Shown: positions 46,201 through 55,142 of the stretch, in pieces | Layout: each line of letters begins with the position of its first letter | How positions within the stretch are numbered: position 1 is the stretch's first letter | Assembly (NCBI RefSeq): GCF_022458895.1 | Contig: NZ_JAINFL010000012.1 | Location: 1-64,000 of the forward strand | DNA: 64,000 bases | Source of the DNA: Roseihalotalea indica | Lineage (GTDB): Bacteria > Bacteroidota > Bacteroidia > Cytophagales > Cyclobacteriaceae | Reading direction: 5' to 3' | The notes under the pieces: generated by a model | Database searches by the model: none | What the model saw: the letters and a program-made list of their open reading frames with translations, nothing else | What the model was told of the DNA's origin: nothing | Made by a program: the position numbers and the translations under genes

Positions 46201-46854
46201 AACCTGCTGTATGTGTATGATGGTGTGTTTGCTTCTCAGGAAGAAATTGATGCCAACACCATTGATTACAGCGAACTTACCAACAACCTGCGCCCCGGTG
46301 ACATGAAGTACAAAGATTTGTACGGTCCTGATGGAGTACCGGATGGTAAAATCACTGCTGATGACCGTATTCTAACGGATAGAACCGTAACTCCGCTCTT
46401 CCAGGGAGGGGTTAATTTAGGAGCACAGTACAAGAATTTTGATCTGACCATATTGTTCCAAGGCTCCTTAGGTGGTGAGATTATGATTGGTACCGAATCC
46501 GGTAGTATTGGTAACTACCTGCTGTATGATTACGAACGCCGCTGGCAGGTGGATAATCCTAGCAGTGAATACCCTCGTATTGCCGACCGGGGCAACCAGT
46601 GGTACTCTGGCGGAAACACGTATTGGCTAAGAAGTACAGACTACGTGCGCCTGAAGAATTTTGAGATAGGCTACACCTTGCCTTTAGACCTGATAGAGAG
46701 AGTGGGCATCAGCAATATGAGAGTATATGCCAATGGACTGAACCTGTTCACGCTGGACAAATTCGACATCTTTGACCCTGAGTCACTGAACGGAAATGGG
46801 CAGTACTACCCTCAGTCTCGCATTCTTAACATTGGTGCCACGGTAGCTTTTTAA
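43264..46854 (+). CDS. SusC/RagA family TonB-dependent transporter with STN signalling domain
   Basis: A 1196-residue outer-membrane transporter. A signal peptide is followed by an STN (secretin/TonB short N-terminal) domain at about 56-125, the signalling module that contacts FecR. A CarboxypepD_reg-like beta-sandwich lies at about 168-238 ('SGTVVDADEGDGLPGVNI'). The plug domain carries the SusC signature ('VVVGYGEQKKVTVTGSV', 'SLAGRIPGLF', 'IRIRGSNTLGNNNALIVIDGIPD'), and the 22-strand barrel follows. It imports a glycan or other large substrate using TonB energy. SusD follows after 21 nt. No glycoside hydrolase is encoded next to it, so the substrate is not evident. Confidence 0.95.
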   Translation: MRNKLQLRVQLAGLLAVLWSYAVALPAQQLASVGAYSVGYESFSTDPAKSLQETKALKSVLEQLQTQYEVFFTYDAKLVDNHKVQGVSYDVKKQAVEEVLSSYLKPLNLTFKKTGDQYYVIYQKQTEKVQKVSRLDPRAKSTEEQPWLSSTVVERINPPARAMEKTISGTVVDADEGDGLPGVNILAKETTIGTISDVDGNYTLRVPDETTTLVFSSVGYTTQEVAIDGRSTIDIRMAPDVQSLSEVVVVGYGEQKKVTVTGSVAAVRGEELTKSPTVNLSNSLAGRIPGLFAVNRSGEPGYDDSSIRIRGSNTLGNNNALIVIDGIPDRAGGLARLNPADIESVSVLKDASAAIYGARAANGVILITTKRGKSGKPKLSYSFNQGFAQPTTIPEMANAVQFAEMRNELEIFNLPVEEWEAAQQAFDQTGTYNRPNGAILEAPYNPEDFQLFRDGSDPWGHPNTDWYKATLKPWSPQSQHNIQLSGGSENFRYLASLGYQNQDAFYKDAATGYKQYDFRINLDGDINEYITVKMGVVGRQERRFFPTQSAGAIFRMQMRGIPTAPAYWPNGMPGPDIENGQNPVVITTNETGYDRDTRNYLQTNGTLDIKIPGIEGLKFTGTAAIDKRIQQNKRWNIPWYLYTWDGVSYGDDGDPLLVRGARGPAEPQLNQGNEDQTNILLGGVLTYEKNFGDHNLTILAGTNKETIEFSGFGAFRRYYISTAIDQIFAGGDAEKDNSGSAWERARLNYFGRVAYNYQEKYLLEFLWRYDGSYMFPEDTRWGFFPGVLAGWVISEENFWKDNITVMDYLKIRGSWGQMGNDNITLGPDGPLLEYQYLSTYGFNSYIIGGQEVKTLLEARVPNPNITWEVANNANIGIEGQLFEGRIAFEFDYFMNRRTNILWPKFGSIPQTTGMTLPPENIGEVKNQGYDFRLGYNGQIGEFNFNASVNGGYAKNEIVFWDEAPGAPAWQRTTGKPMYTNLLYVYDGVFASQEEIDANTIDYSELTNNLRPGDMKYKDLYGPDGVPDGKITADDRILTDRTVTPLFQGGVNLGAQYKNFDLTILFQGSLGGEIMIGTESGSIGNYLLYDYERRWQVDNPSSEYPRIADRGNQWYSGGNTYWLRSTDYVRLKNFEIGYTLPLDLIERVGISNMRVYANGLNLFTLDKFDIFDPESLNGNGQYYPQSRILNIGATVAF

Positions 46855-46875
46855 GAACTAAAATTTTACAAGAAG

Positions 46876-48729
46876 ATGAACAAAATAAAAAATATAGTCG
46901 CACTAAGCCTCCTGCTGGCTTTGGGTATTACAACCGGGTGTGACGAAGAATTTGTTAATACCAAGCCTTTGGACCAGGTGTCAGAAGCCGATGTTTGGGT
47001 AGATCCCGGTCTTTCTGAAGCCTTTGTAACGGAGATCTATAACGGATTTGGGTTAGGTGGATTTGATGAGCAAATGCTGGCTTCTGCTACTGACGAAGCA
47101 ATCTTCACCCACCCTGGTCGTAATATCAACACGATCACTGAGTCGCGGGTGAGCCCTGAAAACCCGGGTTGGACCAATAATACACGAAGCTGGGGGAGTA
47201 TGTACTCCCGAATCAGAGCAACCAACCTGGCATTGGAAAACCTGGCAGATCCGCTATTTGAGGACCCTGAACTGGTAGAACGACTAAACGGAGAAGCTCA
47301 CTTTCTGAGAGCCTACTTCTATCATCAGTTGCTACGCTATTTTGGCGGAGTTCCTATCATAGAAGACCCCTATGAGTTGGGCGAACCAGATTACTCCATA
47401 GCCCGAAACACTTTTGAAGAGTGTGTAAACTTTATTGTGGCTGAGTGTGACGCAGCTGCGCAGATGCTGGAGGGTAAATCTCTGGCGGATGGTCGGGCTA
47501 GTCAGGCTGCGGCATTGGCTTTGAAAGCTCGGGTGCTACTATATGCAGCCAGCGACCTGCATGATATTCCTACTGCCAGTGCTAACTCAAGTGTTATTTC
47601 TGGGTACTCTAATTCTGCGCTATTGGGCTACACCAGCGGCGACCAAACAGCCCGTTGGCAGGCGGCCCAGGCTGCGGCAAAAGCCGTACTGGATATTACT
47701 GACGGCTATATGACTGATCTGACAGAACCTGTTTCAGCCGAAGAAGGAGAGCAGAACTATGAGAATATCTCTCTGTCAAAAAATGGCGGTGAAACTGAGC
47801 TGATATTAGGCCGGTACTATATTCTTTCTAAAAACGAATATGGGCAGACGGTAGGGCGCGCCAATGGTCCCAATGGCTATCACAACTGGGCGGGGAATAC
47901 ACCTACCCAGAACCTGGTAGATGACTACCAGATGATGGACGGTTCTGATTTTGACTGGGATAACCCAGAACATGCCGCAGCCCCTTACGAAAACCGGGAC
48001 CCTCGCTTTTATGCTACCGTTCTGTACGATGGTGCCGATTGGAAGCCCCGTACACCTGATGTAGCCGCTAAAGATCCCTTCAATCAGATACAGACCGGAA
48101 CGTATGAGATCATGCTGGATGGCGAAAAAGTAACCTACTTTGGCCTGGACACGCGGCAGAGCTCGGTAGAGGATTGGAATGGAACGCGTACCGGTTACTA
48201 CATGCATAAATTCATTAATAAAGACCCTACGATCAATGACCAGAATGAGTGGCAGGAAATTCCCTGGCCGATTTTGCGCTATACTGAGGTTATGTTGAAT
48301 TATGCCGAGGCTAGCATTGAATTGGGGCAAGATGCCGAAGCGCGTACCTGGCTTAACAAAATTCGTTTCCGGGCCGGTATGCCAGCCATTACCGAATCCG
48401 GTGAGGCGCTTATGGAGCAGTATCGCAACGAGCGACGTATTGAGCTGGCCTATGAGGAACATCGCTACCACGATGCCCGCCGCTGGATGATTGCCGAAGA
48501 AACGCTCGGTGAGCAGGTGCAGATTATTCTGGTAGAAGGTAAGCTGAAGCCCGGTGCCAACGTAACGCTGTACAAGTATGATCCTGAGAATTACGATTAT
48601 ACCTATACCGTGACTGACCTTGATCCTGGTTTTGAAAATCGGGAATGGCTGGATAAGATGTATTTCCTACCCATTCAACGTGATGAAATGAACCGGAACG
48701 CACAGTTAGTGCAGAACCCCGGTTATTAA
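46876..48729 (+). CDS. SusD/RagB family nutrient-binding outer membrane lipoprotein
   Basis: A 617-residue surface lipoprotein with lipobox 'ITTGC' (Cys22). The N-terminal SusD-like region ('LDQVSEADVWVDPGLSEAFV') is followed by TPR-like helices ('LNGEAHFLRAYFYHQLLRYFGGVPII'). The C-terminal RagB/SusD domain has 'RYTEVMLNYAEASIELG' and 'YRNERRIELAYEEHRYHDARRW'. It forms the lid of the SusC transporter and captures the substrate. A strong intrinsic terminator lies 24 nt past its stop, which defines the end of the susCD transcript. Confidence 0.95.
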   Translation: MNKIKNIVALSLLLALGITTGCDEEFVNTKPLDQVSEADVWVDPGLSEAFVTEIYNGFGLGGFDEQMLASATDEAIFTHPGRNINTITESRVSPENPGWTNNTRSWGSMYSRIRATNLALENLADPLFEDPELVERLNGEAHFLRAYFYHQLLRYFGGVPIIEDPYELGEPDYSIARNTFEECVNFIVAECDAAAQMLEGKSLADGRASQAAALALKARVLLYAASDLHDIPTASANSSVISGYSNSALLGYTSGDQTARWQAAQAAAKAVLDITDGYMTDLTEPVSAEEGEQNYENISLSKNGGETELILGRYYILSKNEYGQTVGRANGPNGYHNWAGNTPTQNLVDDYQMMDGSDFDWDNPEHAAAPYENRDPRFYATVLYDGADWKPRTPDVAAKDPFNQIQTGTYEIMLDGEKVTYFGLDTRQSSVEDWNGTRTGYYMHKFINKDPTINDQNEWQEIPWPILRYTEVMLNYAEASIELGQDAEARTWLNKIRFRAGMPAITESGEALMEQYRNERRIELAYEEHRYHDARRWMIAEETLGEQVQIILVEGKLKPGANVTLYKYDPENYDYTYTVTDLDPGFENREWLDKMYFLPIQRDEMNRNAQLVQNPGY

Positions 48730-48752
48730 TTTCCAAATTGGAAGATTGACGT

Positions 48753-48793
48753 AAAAATCTATGCCGGCAGTTGGTTGACCGGCATAGATTTTT
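48753..48793 (+). terminator. Intrinsic terminator after susD
   Basis: A perfect 15-bp stem (arms 48753-48767 and 48779-48793, core ATCTATGCCGG/CCGGCATAGAT) with an 11-nt loop is followed by a run of eight or more T. It sits between susD and the FG-GAP/ASPIC gene, so the downstream pair is probably transcribed separately or by read-through. Confidence 0.85.
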
Positions 48794-48826
48794 TTTATTT
48801 TACTGAAAATCTAACCTCGCTTCCTA

Positions 48827-51800
48827 TTGCGCTACATTTACTCATATTTCATATACTTTATCACCATTCTCACCATAAGCTGTCAGGATGCTTCTTCTCC
48901 CGAACAGTCAGTGTCCGCTGAAAAGAAACCCGCCTCACCGCCTCTCTTTACCTTACTTTCTTCCCGCCAGACCCAGGTAACCTTTGCCAATACCCTTACC
49001 GAAGGCCTCAACACCAATGTGATGGCCTACGAATACTTCTACAACGGCGGGGGAGTAGCGGTGGGCGACGTTAACAACGATGGCTGGGATGATCTCTATT
49101 TCACCGCCAACATGGTGCCTAACCAACTGTATCTGAACCAGGGCTTTCGCGAAGGTCGGCAGATGCAGTTTGAAAATATTACCGAAGTGGCAAGTGTAGC
49201 CGGACGGAACGGCCCCTGGGCTACCGGGGTAACTATGGCCGATATAAACGGTGATGGATGGCTAGACATTTACGTGTGCTACTCCGGCAATGTGCGTCCG
49301 GAAAACCGCACCAACCAACTGTTCATTAATCAGGGTGCCGATTCTCTGGGAATACCTCATTTCGAAGAACAGGCTCAGGCTTACGGCCTGGATGTTCCTG
49401 CCACCAGCACCCAGGCTACCTTCTTCGATTATGATCTGGATGGCGACCTGGACATGTTCCTGCTCAACCATAGCCCTTTTTCTTTACCAGTGCTGGACGA
49501 AGTAACTACTGCCGAGCATCTGAAGGAAGACGACCCAGTGAGCGGTCCCCGTCTGTTCCGGCAAGATCGCAACGCTGATGGTCACCCGTATTTTACGGAT
49601 ATTACCCAGAAGGCCGGTATCAGCAGTTCTTCTCTCTCGTACGGACTGGGAGCGGGCATATCCGACATCAACGGTGATGGCTGGCCGGATATCTACATCG
49701 GGAATGACTATGCCATACCGGACTACCTCTACATTAACAATCAGGATGGAACGGTAACGGACCGCCTGCAGGAGACTTTCGAGTACACCTCACATTTCTC
49801 AATGGGTAACGATATTGCCGACGTCAATAACGACGGGCAGCTCGATATCTACACCTTAGATATGCTGCCCGAAGACAATCGGCGGCAGAAATTATTATTC
49901 GCTCCCGACAATTACGAACTGTTTGACCTGAACCTCCGGGTAGGTTTTCATTACCAATACATGCGCAACATGCTGCACGTGCAGCAAGGGGAAAGTGCTC
50001 AGGGAATTCCTGTCTTTAGCGAGATCGGGCAACTGGCGGGTATCTCCAATACCGACTGGAGCTGGGCCGCGTTATTAGCCGACTATGATAACGATGGCTG
50101 GAAGGACCTGTTCGTCACCAATGGCTTTGTGCGCGACTACACCAACCTCGACTTTATGAAGTACATGAGCGACTTCACCCAGAGCCGCCAGGGAAAAATT
50201 ATGCGGCAGGACATTCTGGAACTGGTGCATCAGATTCCCTCTTCCAACGTAGCCAACTACATGTTCCGCAATAATGGTGGTTCAACCTTCGACAATATGC
50301 AGGCAAACTGGGGCTTTACCACTTCGGCCAACAGCAACGGTGCTGCCTATGCCGACCTGGATAACGATGGAGACCTAGACCTGGTCGTCAATAATATCAA
50401 TAAAGCGGCTTTCATTTACCGTAACGATGCCGATACACTGACAGGGCAACATTACCTACAAGTAGCCTTGGAAGGGGAAGGAATGAACACGCTGGGAGTG
50501 GGGGCTAAGGTGCAAATTCGCTATCAGGGAAAGCAGCAATATCTCGAGCAAATGCCCACGCGCGGCTATCAGTCCAGTGTATCGCCAGTGTTACACTTTG
50601 GGCTGGGCACCGTAGCCACAGTAGATACCCTGCAAGTGACCTGGCCCGGAGGCACTCAACAGTTACTCACCAATGTGAAAGCTGATCAAAAGCTAACGTT
50701 AGCTGAGAATGAGGCAGCAAAGGGGGGGAGCTCTTCATCAGAAAAAGCCGCATGGTTTCAGGAGATAGCCTCACCGATACCCTTTCAGCATGCTGAGAAT
50801 GACCTGAACGATTTTAAACGGCAGTCTCTGCTAATCAATCCATTGTCCTTTTCCGGTCCGGCCCTGACGAAAGGCGATGTGAATGGGGATGGGCTGGAGG
50901 ATCTTTTTGTTGGCGGTGCTGCCGGACAAAGCGGAAAGCTTTATCTGCAACAACAAAATACGCGCTTTCGGGAGCAGTCAACTGCGGCCTTTGCAGAAGA
51001 TGCCGGAAGTGAGGATGTTAACGCAACCTTCTTTGATGCCAATGGCGATGGCGCTTTAGACCTATACGTATGCTCGGGAGGCTACGGGAACTTCACTTCG
51101 GAAGATCCACTGCTGCAAGATCGTCTGTATCTGAACGATGGCTCCGGCAATTTTACCAAAAGCACCGCGTCTTTACCCACGATGCTAACCAGTATGAGTT
51201 GCGTTCGGGCTGCCGATATCAACGGTGATAGTGCGTTAGATTTATTTGTTGGTGGGCGAGTCGTTCCCGGTCAGTATCCTGAAACCCCGAGAAGCTATCT
51301 ACTGATCAATGATGGCTCGGGACGTTTCAGTGAACAAACCAAGGCTGTTGCTCCCTCCATAGAACATATAGGGATGGTGACCGATGCCGCCTGGGTAGAC
51401 CTGAACGGTGACGAAGTTTCGGATCTGATTGTAGTCGGTGAATGGATGCCCATCAAAGTATTTATTAACCAGAATGGGAAATTAACCGACCAGACGGGTG
51501 ATTATTTCTCAAAAGACTATCGTGGGTGGTGGAATACCCTGCACGTAGAAGACCTGAATCAGGATGGTCGCCCTGATTTGTTGGTAGGCAATATGGGGAC
51601 GAACACGCAGTACCACGCCAGCGAGCAGGAGCCGGTAGAACTGTTTTATAAAGACTTTGACAACAACGGTTCGGTCGATCCCATCTTCACCTATTACATT
51701 CAGGGCCAATCGTATCCGGCCGTGACCCGTGACGAGTTGCTGGAGCAGATCAGCATGACGCGCAACCGCTTCCCAGACTATAAAAGCTACGCCGATGCCC

Positions 51801-52216
51801 AACTGGAAGATATCTTTACCCAAGAAGAACTAGAGGGAGTACAGCACCAACAGGCCACTGACCTCCACACCCGCTACTTCACGCTAAGCGAAGCGGGTAC
51901 CTTCGAAGAACAATCCTTGCCACTGGAAGTACAATATGCTCCGGTCTTTGCCATTACGTCACTAGACTATAATGGTGACGGTAATCAAGACTTACTACTG
52001 GGTGGGAACATCCACCAGGCTCGTTTGCGTTTTGGAAAAAGTACGGCTAACCGAGGTATGCTGCTACGGGGAGAAGGAAATGGAAACTTCTCTTACGTAC
52101 CTCAGCCCCAGTCGGGTTTTAATGTAGCGGGTGATGTGCGCAGTGCGCTCACCGTAGGACAAACGGTGCTTTTAGGAGTGAATCAGGCAACGGTAAAAGC
52201 TTATAAAGTGAAATAG
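48827..52216 (+). CDS. FG-GAP/VCBS repeat and ASPIC/UnbV domain lipoprotein
   Basis: A 1129-residue exported lipoprotein. The only sensible start is TTG at 48827, giving a hydrophobic signal with lipobox 'TISC' (Cys19). It contains many FG-GAP/VCBS-type repeats of the form 'GDVNNDGWDDLYF', 'ADINGDGWLDIY', 'DYDLDGDLDMFLLN' and 'ADLDNDGDLDLVVNN', each with a Ca-binding DxDxDG loop, making one or two beta-propellers. An ASPIC/UnbV domain lies at about 540-630 ('GVGAKVQIRY', 'HFGLGT', 'VTWPGGTQQLL'). Such proteins are common beside SusCD in Cytophagales and probably act at the cell surface, but the biochemical function is not established. The haloperoxidase-like gene starts 2 nt after its stop. 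Confidence 0.85.
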   Translation: MRYIYSYFIYFITILTISCQDASSPEQSVSAEKKPASPPLFTLLSSRQTQVTFANTLTEGLNTNVMAYEYFYNGGGVAVGDVNNDGWDDLYFTANMVPNQLYLNQGFREGRQMQFENITEVASVAGRNGPWATGVTMADINGDGWLDIYVCYSGNVRPENRTNQLFINQGADSLGIPHFEEQAQAYGLDVPATSTQATFFDYDLDGDLDMFLLNHSPFSLPVLDEVTTAEHLKEDDPVSGPRLFRQDRNADGHPYFTDITQKAGISSSSLSYGLGAGISDINGDGWPDIYIGNDYAIPDYLYINNQDGTVTDRLQETFEYTSHFSMGNDIADVNNDGQLDIYTLDMLPEDNRRQKLLFAPDNYELFDLNLRVGFHYQYMRNMLHVQQGESAQGIPVFSEIGQLAGISNTDWSWAALLADYDNDGWKDLFVTNGFVRDYTNLDFMKYMSDFTQSRQGKIMRQDILELVHQIPSSNVANYMFRNNGGSTFDNMQANWGFTTSANSNGAAYADLDNDGDLDLVVNNINKAAFIYRNDADTLTGQHYLQVALEGEGMNTLGVGAKVQIRYQGKQQYLEQMPTRGYQSSVSPVLHFGLGTVATVDTLQVTWPGGTQQLLTNVKADQKLTLAENEAAKGGSSSSEKAAWFQEIASPIPFQHAENDLNDFKRQSLLINPLSFSGPALTKGDVNGDGLEDLFVGGAAGQSGKLYLQQQNTRFREQSTAAFAEDAGSEDVNATFFDANGDGALDLYVCSGGYGNFTSEDPLLQDRLYLNDGSGNFTKSTASLPTMLTSMSCVRAADINGDSALDLFVGGRVVPGQYPETPRSYLLINDGSGRFSEQTKAVAPSIEHIGMVTDAAWVDLNGDEVSDLIVVGEWMPIKVFINQNGKLTDQTGDYFSKDYRGWWNTLHVEDLNQDGRPDLLVGNMGTNTQYHASEQEPVELFYKDFDNNGSVDPIFTYYIQGQSYPAVTRDELLEQISMTRNRFPDYKSYADAQLEDIFTQEELEGVQHQQATDLHTRYFTLSEAGTFEEQSLPLEVQYAPVFAITSLDYNGDGNQDLLLGGNIHQARLRFGKSTANRGMLLRGEGNGNFSYVPQPQSGFNVAGDVRSALTVGQTVLLGVNQATVKAYKVK

Positions 52217-52218
52217 CT

Positions 52219-53577
52219 ATGAGGATAGGGTTTATGATGAGTATGTTAGTAATCCTGGGGTGGGGGTGCCAATCATCAACGCCGCCACCGGAGCTGGGCA
52301 ATGACGACATTAACAAAATCATTACCAAAGTAACGGAGGTGATGGTGCATGATGTGACTAACCCACCGCTGGCTGCTCGCTTCTTTGCGTATATCTGCCT
52401 GTCGGGTTATGAGGTGATGGCCCTGAATGATAGCACGTATGAGAGTATGCAGGGACGCCTCAATGAGTTTCCGGCCATTAAGTCACCTGAGGCGGAAGGC
52501 TATTCGGTTTCATTAAGTGCTATGCTGGCGATGCTGGAAACGGCCAGTAAGCTTCAACCCTCAGGCCAGGTGATAGCCGACTATCAACAACAGTTCCTGG
52601 ACTCCTGCGCTCAACTCGGTTATTCGGAAGCAATGTTAACCCAGTCACTGGCGTATGCCCAAGGAGTCAGTCAACAGGTACTGGCCTATGCGCAGAAGGA
52701 TGGCTATAACAAAACCAGCAATTACCCCAAATACACTCCGACCCGGGAAGATGGCTATTGGTACCCCACCCCTCCAGCTTACTTTTCTGCGGTAGAACCT
52801 CACTTCAACAAAGTGCGTCCGCTGACGATGGACTCGGCTAGTCAGTTTAAACCTGCGCCCCCCGCGCCCTTCAGCGAAGATAAAGACTCCCCCTTTTTCA
52901 AGATGCTGTACGAAGTCTACGAAGAGGGAGTGGAGTTGCCGGACGACCACCGCACCATCGCCTCCTTCTGGGACTGCAACCCCTTTGCCATGCAAAACAC
53001 CGGCCACCTCATGGTAGCGTTGAAGAAAATCTCTCCGGGAGCGCACTGGATGGGGATCACTGGCATTGCGTGCCGCGAGGCAGAGAAAGGTTTTCCCGAG
53101 GCCCTGCATCTTCATACGGTAGTGGCGGTAGGGCTGATGGATGCCTTCCTTTCCTGCTGGGACGAAAAGTACCGCAGCAACCGTATCCGTCCTGAAACCG
53201 CCATTCGTAAATACATTGACCCTACCTGGGAGCCTCTCCTGCAAACGCCACCCTTCCCCGAGTACACTAGCGGTCACTCGACCATCTCGGGTGCTTCGGG
53301 CTACATCCTGACGTATTACCTGGGAGATGACTTTGCCTTTACGGATGATGTGGAGGTACGTTACGGCATCCCGGCCCGACAGTTCTCCTCCTTCATGGCC
53401 GCCGCCAAAGAAGCTGCTACCTCCCGATTATACGGCGGTATCCATTACCGGGATGCCAATGAAAACGGCACAGCCCAGGGGTTAAATGTGGGAAAATGGG
53501 TCATCAGCACCGTAGAAGAAAAGCCAATTGAGCAGCTAGCCACTATAGAGTCTCTCCTGAAGAAAAGTAAAAATTAG
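52219..53577 (+). CDS. Vanadium-dependent haloperoxidase / PAP2 family lipoprotein, C-terminus altered by IS
   Basis: A 452-residue lipoprotein (lipobox ending at Cys17, 'LGWGC'). All three motifs of the PAP2/vanadium-haloperoxidase superfamily are present: K317-x6-R324-P325, S-G-H353 ('YTSGHST') and S-R403-x5-H409-x2-D412 ('SRLYGGIHYRD'). These residues bind phosphate or vanadate. Members either oxidise halides with peroxide or act as acid phosphatases, and sequence alone does not decide. The last eight residues (SLLKKSKN) and the stop are encoded by the left end of the IS inserted at 53549. Without it the frame would read '...ATIE' and stop at TAA (55008-55010), giving 444 residues. The active site is untouched. 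Confidence 0.85.
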   Translation: MRIGFMMSMLVILGWGCQSSTPPPELGNDDINKIITKVTEVMVHDVTNPPLAARFFAYICLSGYEVMALNDSTYESMQGRLNEFPAIKSPEAEGYSVSLSAMLAMLETASKLQPSGQVIADYQQQFLDSCAQLGYSEAMLTQSLAYAQGVSQQVLAYAQKDGYNKTSNYPKYTPTREDGYWYPTPPAYFSAVEPHFNKVRPLTMDSASQFKPAPPAPFSEDKDSPFFKMLYEVYEEGVELPDDHRTIASFWDCNPFAMQNTGHLMVALKKISPGAHWMGITGIACREAEKGFPEALHLHTVVAVGLMDAFLSCWDEKYRSNRIRPETAIRKYIDPTWEPLLQTPPFPEYTSGHSTISGASGYILTYYLGDDFAFTDDVEVRYGIPARQFSSFMAAAKEAATSRLYGGIHYRDANENGTAQGLNVGKWVISTVEEKPIEQLATIESLLKKSKN

Positions 53578-55001
53578 CTTCAGCTACGGTTTAAAGGGTA
53601 ATTTTCAGTAAATTAAAGTGAAAAGTATTGCAAGTAAATGTCAAGAAGCGCCTCAAAAGCTTGCAAAATATGCTAGGTTTCTCACCCGATCAAAACCAAA
53701 CTGACATGTTCATTCCTTTACTCAAGGACTTTATCAATATGCAGCATGAGTTGGTATTGCTAGCCGACAAAATTGATTGGCATGAGTTGGAAGAGAGTTT
53801 GCAAGACAAGTACTCTGACCGTGGTACCCGAGCCAAGCCACTTCGCTTAACGATTGGTCTGCTATTGCTAAAACGGCTCTATAACTTAGGAGACGAAACG
53901 GTTTGTGCGGCCTGGATCAGAGATCCTTATATGCAATATTTCTGCGGTGAAGCTCATTTTCAACATCATCTGCCCTGCGACCCTAGTGACCTTGTACATT
54001 TTCGTAAGCGCATGGGGGAAGAAGGGCTGACCAAGATCTTTACTTACTCGGTGAAGATGCATGGAAAAGCCGCCCAGAGTAAAAGTGTGCTTTCGGATAC
54101 GACGGTGCAGGAAAATAACATCGCCTATCCAACGGACGCCAAACTGGCCAAGAAAGTGCTGGACAAGTGTAATGGCATTGCTAAGAAAGAGCATATCTCT
54201 CAACGACAAAGTTATGTACGGGTGAGCAAGCAACTCTTGCGAGACTGCTATAATGCCATCCATCCCAATCGAGCTAAAAAAGCTCATAAAGCCAGGCGAA
54301 AGCTTCGTACCATTGCCAACCGGCAAGTGCGGGAGTTAGCCCGTAAGCTTACCCCAGAAGCCAGCAAGCGCTATCAAGCAAAACTACATCTTTTCGAGCA
54401 AGTACTCAGACAGCAACGGCACGACAAAAATAAGATCTATAGCGTACACAAACCCTTCACGGCCTGCATTGCTAAAGGTAAGCCTCATAAAAAATATGAG
54501 TATGGTAATAAGATTGGCTTGATGATGCATCCAAAAAAGCTACTCATCTTGGCCGTAGAAAGCTTTCCAGGAAATCCGCATGATAGTAAAACCATTGCCC
54601 CTTTGCTGTCTCAAATGGAGGAAAGACTAGGGTATCAACCGGGGGAAGTAGTCTATGATAGAGGGGGAAGGGGACGGGCAAAGATCAACCAAACGTACAT
54701 TTCTACTCCTGGAAAGCCCCTCAAAAATGACACCCCTTATCAGAAAACCAAGAAACGAAAGAAGTTTCGGAGAAGAGCCGCCATTGAACCGGTGATTGGG
54801 CACTTGAAAAGTCGGTTTAGAATGCAGGATAACTTTTTACATGGAGCGGATTCACCAAAGCTCAATGCACTGCTGGCGGCTACAGCTTGGAATATGAAAA
54901 AGCTGATGGAGAAGCTCAAAGAAGAGGCATTAAATCGGCTGTCTCCTTTTCGCCTCCTATATCAATTTTTCCTAAGCTTTCGCTATTGTTAAGGAGAGAC
55001 T
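53549..55001 (+). mobile_element. IS5-like insertion sequence with imperfect inverted repeats and 4-bp target duplication
   Basis: The left end AGTCTCTCCTGAAG (from 53549) and the reverse complement of the right end AGTCTCTCCTTAAC (from 55001) match at 16 of the first 19 positions. The element is flanked by the direct repeat ATAG (53545-53548 and 55002-55005). It is 1453 bp long with a single transposase gene. It interrupts the last codons of the haloperoxidase-like gene. The intact ends and open transposase suggest a recent insertion. Confidence 0.85.
53628..54992 (+). CDS. IS5 family-type DDE transposase
   Basis: A 454-residue transposase. The first part ('RLTIGLLLLKRLYNLGDETVCAAW', 'YFCGEAHFQHHLPCDPSDLVHFRKRMG') is the N-terminal DUF772-like region of IS5-type enzymes. 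The DDE residues are probably Asp157 ('LSDTTVQE'), Asp344 ('VVYDRGGRG') and Glu387 ('RAAIEPVIGHLKSRFRM', the conserved Y/R-x-E-x-K block). I keep the TTG at 53628, the first start after an in-frame stop; the next ATG is at 53670 and would lose 14 residues. It catalyses cut-and-paste movement of the element at 53549-55001. No frameshift is seen, so it may be active. Confidence 0.88.
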   Translation: MQVNVKKRLKSLQNMLGFSPDQNQTDMFIPLLKDFINMQHELVLLADKIDWHELEESLQDKYSDRGTRAKPLRLTIGLLLLKRLYNLGDETVCAAWIRDPYMQYFCGEAHFQHHLPCDPSDLVHFRKRMGEEGLTKIFTYSVKMHGKAAQSKSVLSDTTVQENNIAYPTDAKLAKKVLDKCNGIAKKEHISQRQSYVRVSKQLLRDCYNAIHPNRAKKAHKARRKLRTIANRQVRELARKLTPEASKRYQAKLHLFEQVLRQQRHDKNKIYSVHKPFTACIAKGKPHKKYEYGNKIGLMMHPKKLLILAVESFPGNPHDSKTIAPLLSQMEERLGYQPGEVVYDRGGRGRAKINQTYISTPGKPLKNDTPYQKTKKRKKFRRRAAIEPVIGHLKSRFRMQDNFLHGADSPKLNALLAATAWNMKKLMEKLKEEALNRLSPFRLLYQFFLSFRYC

Positions 55002-55142
55002 ATAGAGTAAATGGAAGCAGTATAGCCTCCCATTATGGATGAGTATGCCTGCAAAGTACCTGAGGAAGTAAAATATCTGTATTATTTGGTGTGCTGGTTG
55101 GGTATACCTTCAGAACACATTGAGCAGCGAGGTATCTTAAAT

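Noticed and set aside
47806..48471. 221-codon antisense frame over susD
   Set aside because: The sense frame is a clear SusD; the antisense frame has no signal, domain or neighbour support.
52645..53277. 210-codon antisense frame over the haloperoxidase-like gene
   Set aside because: The sense frame carries all PAP2 motifs; the antisense frame is a shadow.
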